From assembly GCA_029287275.1 (NCBI GenBank), contig JARFRL010000036.1, positions 1 through 18,562 on the forward strand: a DNA stretch of 18,562 nucleotides. Direction: 5' to 3'. The notes under the pieces are model-generated. The model did not search any database, was not told the DNA's origin, and saw only the letters and a list, made by a program, of their open reading frames with translations. The translations under genes were made by a program, and so were the position numbers. Shown here piece after piece: positions 7,451 through 18,562 of this stretch (position 1 is its first letter; every line of letters begins with the position of its first letter). This DNA is from Pontiella desulfatans. Lineage in GTDB: Bacteria > Verrucomicrobiota > Kiritimatiellia > Kiritimatiellales > Pontiellaceae.

Positions 7451-8650
7451 ATGGCTAAGGACAAGTTCGAACGGACAAAGCCCCACGTGAATGTGGGCAC
7501 GATTGGTCACGTTGACCATGGTAAAACTACTGTAACCGCATCCATCACCTGCGTGCAGGCGGCCAAAGGGCTGGCTGAGTACATCGCGTATGATAGCGTT
7601 GCTAAAGCATCGGAATCCCAGGGTCGTCGCGACTCCACCAAGATTCTGACCATCGCGACTTCGCACGTTGAGTACGAATCCGATAAGCGTCACTACGCCC
7701 ACGTTGACTGCCCCGGCCATGCCGACTACGTCAAAAACATGATCACCGGCGCGGCGCAGATGGACGGCGCGATCCTCGTGGTCGAAGCTCCCTCCGGCCC
7801 CATGCCGCAGACGCGCGAGCACATCCTCCTGGCCCGCCAGGTTGGTGTTCCGAAAATCGTCGTGTTCCTCAACAAGTGCGACCTCGTCGATGACGAAGAA
7901 TTGATCGAACTCGTTGAGATGGAAATTCAGGAACTCCTCGCCAAGTACGAGTTCGAAGAAGATTCTCCGATCGTTCGTGGTTCCGCTCTCGGCGCCATCA
8001 ACAATCCTGAAGGTCCGGAAGCGCAGTGCATTCAAGATTTGATGGACGCCCTCGACTCCTGGATCCCGGAGCCCGAGCGTGTTACCGACCTGCCTTTCCT
8101 GCTTCCGATCGAGGACGTGTTCTCCATCGAAGGTCGCGGCACGGTGGTTACCGGTCGTGTTGAGCGCGGCGTGATTCACACGGGCGACGCGGTTGAAATC
8201 ATCGGCCTCAAGGATACGGCTACCACCACCTGCACCGGTGTTGAAATGTTCCGCAAGATCCTCGACGAGGGTCAAGCTGGCGACAACGTTGGTGTTCTGC
8301 TGCGTGGTACCAAGAAAGAAGATGTTCAGCGCGGTCAGGTTCTGGCCAAGCCGGGCACCATCAATCCGCACACCGGATTCAAAGGCGAAGTTTACGTTCT
8401 GTCGAAAGACGAAGGTGGACGCCACACGCCGTTCTTCAAGGGTTATCGTCCGCAGTTCTACTTCCGTACAACTGACGTAACCGGCGACATTCAGCTTCCG
8501 GAAGGTGTTGAAATGGTCATGCCGGGCGACAACGTCACCATGGATGTCACACTCATCACTCCGATCGCGATGGAGCAGCACATGCGCTTCGCGATTCGTG
8601 AAGGTGGCCGCACCGTTGGCGCTGGCCGCGTTATCGAAATCGTTGAGTAA
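7451..8650 (+). CDS. tuf: Translation elongation factor EF-Tu
   Basis: This 399-residue GTPase delivers aminoacyl-tRNA to the ribosome. G domain: GHVDHGK (19-25), DCPGH (86-90), NKCD (141-144) and GSAL. Domains 2 and 3 include FSIEGRGTVVTGRVERG, GVEMFRK and FFKGYRPQFYFRTTDVTG. All are intact and the C-terminus ends VGAGRVIEIVE. The start is fixed by AGGAGGT eight bases upstream. Switch I is unusual: where most bacteria have 'APEEKARGITI', this protein has ASESQGRRDSTKILTI (53-68), five residues longer than E. coli between GKTT and DCPGH, with the Mg2+-contacting Thr kept as Thr67. Residues 111-116 read VEAPSG instead of the near-universal 'VSAxDG' type. The first feature resembles planctomycete EF-Tu as I recall it. 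Only one tuf copy is seen here. It is probably transcribed with the preceding tRNA. Confidence 0.98.
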   Translation: MAKDKFERTKPHVNVGTIGHVDHGKTTVTASITCVQAAKGLAEYIAYDSVAKASESQGRRDSTKILTIATSHVEYESDKRHYAHVDCPGHADYVKNMITGAAQMDGAILVVEAPSGPMPQTREHILLARQVGVPKIVVFLNKCDLVDDEELIELVEMEIQELLAKYEFEEDSPIVRGSALGAINNPEGPEAQCIQDLMDALDSWIPEPERVTDLPFLLPIEDVFSIEGRGTVVTGRVERGVIHTGDAVEIIGLKDTATTTCTGVEMFRKILDEGQAGDNVGVLLRGTKKEDVQRGQVLAKPGTINPHTGFKGEVYVLSKDEGGRHTPFFKGYRPQFYFRTTDVTGDIQLPEGVEMVMPGDNVTMDVTLITPIAMEQHMRFAIREGGRTVGAGRVIEIVE

Positions 8651-8664
8651 AACCAGCGAGTAAT

Positions 8665-8697
8665 CGGGACGGACGGGATTACGCCCGTCCGTGCCCG
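8665..8697 (+). terminator. Terminator-like hairpin between tuf and rpmG
   Basis: The stem is formed by CGGG ACGGACGGG (8665-8677) and CCCGTCCGT G CCCG (8684-8697): 13 base pairs with one bulged G at 8693 and a six-base loop. It is followed only by TTTAACT. It begins 14 bases after the tuf stop and ends 23 bases before rpmG. It could partly terminate, or protect the tuf mRNA 3' end, so that tuf is made in excess over the downstream genes. Confidence 0.55.
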
Positions 8698-8720
8698 TTT
8701 AACTCTAACAGGACGAAACC

Positions 8721-8873
8721 ATGCCAAGAGATATTATCACTTTGGCCTGCACCGAGTGCAAAGAGCGCAACTACACCGGAACCCGCAACAAGAAGCTGGA
8801 AACCGGTCGTCGCGAGATTAAGAAGTACTGCCCGCGCGACAAGCGGCACACTCTTCATCGCGAAACGAAGTAG
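8721..8873 (+). CDS. rpmG: 50S ribosomal protein L33
   Basis: The 50-residue basic protein starts MPRDIITLACTECKERNY and ends HTLHRETK, the normal L33 pattern. L33 sits near the E site of the large subunit. The zinc-ribbon form has two CxxC pairs. Here the first is intact (Cys10, Cys13), but the second reads CPRD, with Cys36 and Asp39, so only three cysteines remain. An Asp could still bind metal, or the protein may be on the way to the zinc-independent form. ACAGGACG upstream is a modest ribosome-binding site. The order rpmG, tRNA-Trp, secE, nusG is widely conserved. The gene is short, but identity, length and context agree. Confidence 0.95.
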   Translation: MPRDIITLACTECKERNYTGTRNKKLETGRREIKKYCPRDKRHTLHRETK

Positions 8874-8892
8874 TTGATTCTATTTTGACGTC

Positions 8893-8968
8893 AGGTCGGT
8901 AGTTCAATTGGTAGAGCACCGGTTTCCAAAACCGGCTGTTAGGGGTTCGAGTCCCTTCCGACCTGCCA
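8893..8968 (+). tRNA. tRNA-Trp (anticodon CCA)
   Basis: The acceptor stem AGGTCGG pairs with CCGACCT. The anticodon stem CCGGT/ACCGG encloses TTCCAAA with anticodon CCA, and the T arm AGGGG/CCCTT (one G-U pair) encloses TTCGAGT. The discriminator is G (8965), as expected for tryptophan, and CCA is encoded at 8966-8968. It lies between rpmG and secE, the usual place for tRNA-Trp in many bacteria, and is probably processed from the shared transcript. Confidence 0.96.
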
Positions 8969-8990
8969 CTTATTTGAAACTGGAAAGCAA

Positions 8991-9194
8991 ATGAATAAAC
9001 TAACCCAAAGCGTCGGCGGTCTCCGCGTCTTCCTCGAGGAAGTCAAAACGGAGTTGCTCAAATGTTCCTGGCCCACCCGCAAGGAATTATTTGGTCAGTC
9101 CCTGGTGGTCATCATCTCGGTCATCATCCTCGGCGCTTTCGTTGGTCTTTGCGACGTGGTCAACATGAACCTGCTTCGCTTCATTATTCGTTAG
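8991..9194 (+). CDS. secE: Preprotein translocase subunit SecE
   Basis: This is the short, 67-residue single-span form of SecE. An amphipathic helix carries the family signature (FLEEVKTELLKCSWPTRKEL, residues 14-33), followed by one hydrophobic membrane helix (about 37-57). SecE clamps the two halves of SecY in the inner-membrane protein channel. E. coli SecE has two extra N-terminal spans that are absent here, as in most bacteria. TGGAAAG upstream serves as ribosome-binding site. nusG starts 11 bases after the stop, the standard secE-nusG pair. Nothing unusual is seen. Confidence 0.95.
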   Translation: MNKLTQSVGGLRVFLEEVKTELLKCSWPTRKELFGQSLVVIISVIILGAFVGLCDVVNMNLLRFIIR

Positions 9195-9205
9195 GGACGA
9201 AACAC

Positions 9206-9760
9206 ATGCCTAAACAATGGTTCATCCTACACGCGCTTTCCGGCCACGAGTTGAAAGTTCAAAAGAACATCGCCAGCCGAGTGCAGCAAGAGGAAATGGA
9301 AGACGACATCGGAGAGGTGCTCATCCCCTCCGAAAAGGTCTCTGAAGTTAAACAAGGCAAAAAAACGACGGTCAACCGCAAGTTTTTTCCCGGCTACCTG
9401 TTGATCAACATCAACTTGTACGACGAAAACAACGTGCTTAACGCCGAAGCTTGGACGTTCATCCAGAACACCCCGAGCGTGATTGGTTTTCTGGGTGGTG
9501 AAAGACCCGCCGCGATGAGCGACGACGAGGTCAACTCGATCGTCAATCAAATCGAGGAAAAGAAGGAAGCCGTCGCGCCGAAGGTGATGTTCGAACCGGG
9601 AGAAACCGTGAAAATCACGGATGGACCGTTCATGAACTTCAGCGGCGTGATCGAAGAAGTGGATCCGGAACGCGGCAAGCTGAAGATCTCCGTCGCGATC
9701 TTCGGGCGCTCCGCCCCGGTGGAGCTCGAATACTGGCAAGTTGAACGGTCGGCCGAATAA
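9206..9760 (+). CDS. nusG: Transcription termination/antitermination factor NusG
   Basis: The product has 184 residues. The N-terminal NGN domain begins PKQWFILHALSGHELKVQ and includes RKFFPGYLLI, the part that binds the RNA polymerase clamp. After a charged linker, the C-terminal KOW domain (FEPGETVKITDGPFMNFSG and the following strand-rich stretch to the end) is the contact site for Rho or ribosomal protein S10. NusG raises elongation rate and couples transcription to translation. The frame is open upstream into secE, but ATG 9206 gives the correct N-terminus and is preceded by AGGGACG. Length and motifs are normal. Confidence 0.96.
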   Translation: MPKQWFILHALSGHELKVQKNIASRVQQEEMEDDIGEVLIPSEKVSEVKQGKKTTVNRKFFPGYLLININLYDENNVLNAEAWTFIQNTPSVIGFLGGERPAAMSDDEVNSIVNQIEEKKEAVAPKVMFEPGETVKITDGPFMNFSGVIEEVDPERGKLKISVAIFGRSAPVELEYWQVERSAE

Positions 9761-9779
9761 AATTTGATTGAGGTTAGTT

Positions 9780-10202
9780 ATGGCTAAAGAAATAACAGGG
9801 TACATCAAGTTGCAGATCCCCGCTGGAGCCGCGAATCCCGCGCCGCCGGTTGGGCCCGCGCTGGGTCAGCACGGGGTGAACATCATGGAGTTCTGCAAGG
9901 CGTACAACGCCGCGACTCAGAGTCAGGCGGGATTGGTTATTCCGGTGGTCATCACCGTTTATAGCGACCGCAGTTTCTCGTTCATCACGAAGAGCCCCCC
10001 CGCGGCGGTGCTTCTTAAAAAGGCCGCCGGCCTCGCGAAGGGCTCCGGCGTTCCGAACCGCGACAAAGTGGGCAAGGTGACCCGCGCGCAGATCGAGGAA
10101 ATCGTTGAGACCAAGAAGGCCGATCTCAACGCCAGCGATCTCGACGCCGCGGTACGCATAATCGAAGGCACCGCTCGCAGCATGGGAATTGAGGTGGAAT
10201 AA
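9780..10202 (+). CDS. rplK: 50S ribosomal protein L11
   Basis: The 140-residue protein carries the conserved PAGAANPAPPVGPALGQHGVN and FCKAYNAAT motifs of the N-terminal domain and an rRNA-binding C-terminal domain ending RSMGIEVE. L11 forms the base of the L7/L12 stalk with 23S rRNA and is needed for RelA activation and for thiostrepton binding. ATG 9780 is chosen over an upstream in-frame TTG (9768) because it gives MAKEITGYIKLQ, the normal start, with GAGGT eight bases before it. The stop TAA overlaps the rplA start in TAATG, suggesting tight coupling. The nusG-rplK gap is only 19 bases, so there is no room for an independent promoter or large leader. Confidence 0.97.
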   Translation: MAKEITGYIKLQIPAGAANPAPPVGPALGQHGVNIMEFCKAYNAATQSQAGLVIPVVITVYSDRSFSFITKSPPAAVLLKKAAGLAKGSGVPNRDKVGKVTRAQIEEIVETKKADLNASDLDAAVRIIEGTARSMGIEVE

Positions 10203-10897
10203 TGGCATCACACGGAAAAAAATACTCCGCGGTCGCGGAGAAACTCACCGCGGGAAGCGACTACAGCGTTGAAAGCGCCGTCGCCTTCCTGCAAGACAAC
10301 CCCACCGCGAAATTCGACGAAACGTTCGAGTTCGCCTTCCGGATGGGCGTCGATCCGTCGAAGTCCGACCAGTCGATTCGTTCCACCGTCGCGCTTCCGC
10401 ACGGCACCGGTAAAGACGTTCGCATCATCGTGTTCGCCACGGGCGACGCCGCTGAAGCGGCCCGCGCCGCCGGCGCCTCCGAAGTCGGGTTCGAGGATTT
10501 GATCAAAAAGGTTCAAGAAGGTTGGACGGATTTCGACGCGGCGGTCGCCACGCCGGACGCCATGAAAGAAGTCCGCAAGGTGGCCCGAGTTCTCGGTCCC
10601 CGCGGCCTCATGCCGAATCCGAAAACAGGAACCGTCACCGACGACACCGCCGCCGCCGTCAATCAGTTGAAGGCCGGCCGCGTCGAGTTCCGCATGGATC
10701 GCAATGGCAACATCGCGGTTCCGTTCGGCAAGCGCTCGTTTGAGAAGATTGCTCTGTTGGAGAACGCCAAGGCCGTGGTTGACGCGATCAACGGCGCCCG
10801 TCCGGCTTCCGCCAAGGGCACATACATCAAACGTTGCACCATTTCCAGCACCATGGGTCCGGGCCTTCGGGTCGCCCTCAAGGAAATTTCCGCGTAG
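10202..10897 (+). CDS. rplA: 50S ribosomal protein L1
   Basis: The 231-residue product has typical L1 features: KFDETFEFAFRMGVDPSKSD, the RIIVFATGD strand, and LGPRGLMPNPKTGTVTDD in the middle domain. The closing segment includes GTYIKRCTISSTMGPGLRV. L1 forms the mobile stalk at the E site. In many bacteria it also represses its own operon by binding a mimic of its rRNA site; I could not find an obvious such site here. The start overlaps the rplK stop by one base, and rplJ follows after 18 bases. Length and motifs are normal. Confidence 0.97.
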   Translation: MASHGKKYSAVAEKLTAGSDYSVESAVAFLQDNPTAKFDETFEFAFRMGVDPSKSDQSIRSTVALPHGTGKDVRIIVFATGDAAEAARAAGASEVGFEDLIKKVQEGWTDFDAAVATPDAMKEVRKVARVLGPRGLMPNPKTGTVTDDTAAAVNQLKAGRVEFRMDRNGNIAVPFGKRSFEKIALLENAKAVVDAINGARPASAKGTYIKRCTISSTMGPGLRVALKEISA

Positions 10898-10915
10898 GAA
10901 GGGAAGGGTATTTAG

Positions 10916-11446
10916 ATGAAACCTGAAGAAAAAGGTCTGAGACCTGAGAAAGTGGCCGAAGCCACCGAGATCGACGAACGCGTTTCCGGCGCGTTGTACA
11001 TGATCCTCGCCGACTATAACGGCATGGACATGCCCACGACGACCGAGCTTAAAAACTCGCTCCGTGAAAATGGCGCCTCGTACAACGTCGTCAAGAACCG
11101 CATGCTCAACCGCGCGCTGACCGAGGACGCGTCCGCGCTCCTGAAGGGCCAGACCGCGATGATCTACGGTGACGGAGACGTCGTTGAAGTGGCCAAGGTC
11201 ATTAAGAAATTTACCGCGAAGAATCAGAAACCCGTGATCAAGGGTGGTTTTGTCGAAGGCAAAGCCGTCACCGCTGATGACGTGGTCGCGCTCGCCAAGC
11301 TTCCTTCCAAGGATGTGCTGCGCGCCATGTTGCTCGGCACCCTGCAGGCGCCTTGCAGCCAGCTGGTCGGAGTTCTCGACCAAAAGGTCGCGAGCCTGGT
11401 TTACGTGCTGAGCGCGGTGAAAGACAAAAAAGAACAAGAAGCGTAA
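10916..11446 (+). CDS. rplJ: 50S ribosomal protein L10
   Basis: The 176-residue protein matches L10, the P-stalk protein whose N-terminal domain binds L11 and 23S rRNA and whose C-terminal helix carries L7/L12 dimers. Recognisable parts are ADYNGMDMPTTTELKNSLRE, YNVVKNRMLNRAL, and a hydrophobic/alanine-rich C-terminal helix ending in KDKKEQEA. Only 18 bases separate it from rplA, containing a GAAGGGAAGGG Shine-Dalgarno stretch. The long structured leader that binds L10(L7/L12)4 in E. coli is therefore absent at this position. A 45-base AT-rich gap leads to rplL. Confidence 0.96.
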   Translation: MKPEEKGLRPEKVAEATEIDERVSGALYMILADYNGMDMPTTTELKNSLRENGASYNVVKNRMLNRALTEDASALLKGQTAMIYGDGDVVEVAKVIKKFTAKNQKPVIKGGFVEGKAVTADDVVALAKLPSKDVLRAMLLGTLQAPCSQLVGVLDQKVASLVYVLSAVKDKKEQEA

Positions 11447-11491
11447 AAACAATATTAATTTGAATTAAGTAGTTCATACTGGAGGTACAAA

Positions 11492-11905
11492 ATGTCCGAA
11501 GAAACAAAAGAAGAAGTAGTACTCGAAGGCAAGATGGCGGAATTCGTTGATTGGGTTGAAACCATTTCGGTGTTGGAACTTTCCCAGCTCGTCAAAGCGC
11601 TGGAAAATCGTCTTGGCGTGACCGCGGCAGCTCCCGCGGCGGTAGCCGTCGCGGCTCCGGCTGGTGACGACGAAGGTGGCGCGGCCGCCGCTCAAACCGA
11701 GTTCGAGGTCGTTCTGACCGCGGCTGGTGGATCCAAGATTCAGGTTATTAAAGAGCTCCGTAGCATCACGGGTCTCGGTCTGAAGGAAGCCAAGGAATTG
11801 GTTGACGGCGCTCCGTCCAGCGTGAAAGCCGGCGTTTCCAAGGAAGAAGCCGATTCCATGAAAGAAAAGCTCGAAGGTGTTGGAGCATCTATCGAACTCA
11901 AATAA
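11492..11905 (+). CDS. rplL: 50S ribosomal protein L7/L12
   Basis: The 137-residue acidic stalk protein is slightly longer than usual (120-130), mainly at the N-terminus (MSEETKEEVVLEGKMAEFVD). The N-terminal dimerisation helix pair (about 14-43) is followed by an Ala/Gly-rich hinge (about 44-68). The conserved factor-binding domain is EFEVVLTAAGGSKIQVIKEL, then GLGLKEAKELVDGAP, ending IELK. It recruits EF-Tu and EF-G to the ribosome. A near-perfect GGAGGT ribosome-binding site eight bases upstream fits the need for several copies per ribosome. Structured RNA between this gene and rpoB may lower downstream expression. Confidence 0.97.
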   Translation: MSEETKEEVVLEGKMAEFVDWVETISVLELSQLVKALENRLGVTAAAPAAVAVAAPAGDDEGGAAAAQTEFEVVLTAAGGSKIQVIKELRSITGLGLKEAKELVDGAPSSVKAGVSKEEADSMKEKLEGVGASIELK

Positions 11906-11922
11906 AACCCCGCGTTTTATTT
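11900..11922 (+). other. AT-rich hairpin spanning the rplL stop codon
   Basis: AAATAAAAC (11900-11908) and GTTTTATTT (11914-11922) are perfect 9-base complements with a five-base GC loop, followed by AGTTTTG. The TAA stop lies in the 5' arm. The stem is AT-rich and so weak, but the position, with T-rich sequence after it, fits a partial attenuator before rpoB. Confidence 0.35.
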
Positions 11923-11962
11923 AGTTTTGACAGATCGCGTCATCCTCGAGATGGCATGTACA

Positions 11963-11993
11963 TTGTTCCCCTTTGAGCCTCAAAGGGGAACAA
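11963..11993 (+). promoter_or_regulatory. Perfect 14-bp hairpin in the rplL-rpoB junction
   Basis: TTGTTCCCCTTTGA (11963-11976) and TCAAAGGGGAACAA (11980-11993) are perfect complements with a three-base loop. No U-run follows, so it is unlikely to be an intrinsic terminator. It occupies the place where E. coli has an attenuator and an RNase III processing site separating ribosomal-protein from polymerase mRNA. A role in RNA cleavage or stability is the likeliest reading. The whole 11906-12024 gap is non-coding. Confidence 0.7.
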
Positions 11994-12024
11994 GCGTTAT
12001 CCAATATTGACTTGAAGGTGCGGA

Positions 12025-15789
<3,765 letters not shown>

Positions 15790-15836
15790 TCGCGAAATCC
15801 AAAGACCCACTCATCACACCGCAGGAGGGAACACCC

Positions 15837-18562
<2,726 letters not shown>

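Noticed and set aside
11927..11956. Perfect TTGACA upstream of rpoB
   Set aside because: No acceptable -10 lies 15-19 bases downstream (GATGGC or ATGGCA at best), so a separate rpoB promoter is not supported.

Overview
The window looks like a chromosomal segment from a GC-rich bacterium, probably anaerobic or facultatively so, and probably from the PVC superphylum or a neighbouring candidate phylum. This placement is inferred from protein sequence alone. EF-Tu carries a lengthened switch I of a kind I associate with Planctomycetes. RpoB has the arginine-rich DRKRRRRKFL block and overall style I associate with PVC-like lineages, and RpoC agrees. The genus or phylum cannot be fixed without tree building.

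Left part (1-7148). A truncated minus-strand gene at the left edge encodes the N-terminus of a GspE/PilB-type secretion ATPase and has its own candidate promoter. Divergent from it lie hypC and hypD, which overlap by ATGA and build the Fe(CN)2CO group of [NiFe] hydrogenases. A 205-base gap follows with a hairpin and a good sigma-70-like promoter. Next comes a 1,426-residue fusion of two BadF/HgdC-type activase domains with 2-hydroxyacyl-CoA-dehydratase-like reductase modules, and then hypE, which ends in the functional Pro-Arg-Ile-Cys tail. hypA, hypB, hypF and hydrogenase structural genes are not in the window. The large fusion protein between hypD and hypE is the least understood item here and the best candidate for an undescribed functional link.

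Right part (7149-18562). This is the classic translation/transcription block: tRNA-Thr(GGT), tuf, rpmG, tRNA-Trp(CCA), secE, nusG, rplK, rplA, rplJ, rplL, rpoB and rpoC, with rpoC cut by the right edge. All are on the plus strand. A strong promoter precedes tRNA-Thr. Non-coding structure sits at three places: the tRNA-Thr leader, a terminator-like hairpin after tuf, and a perfect 14-bp hairpin between rplL and rpoB, where E. coli has its attenuator and RNase III site. Apart from the unusual EF-Tu switch I and a three-cysteine L33, the proteins look conventional.

No CRISPR arrays, insertion sequences, rRNA genes or phage genes were seen.
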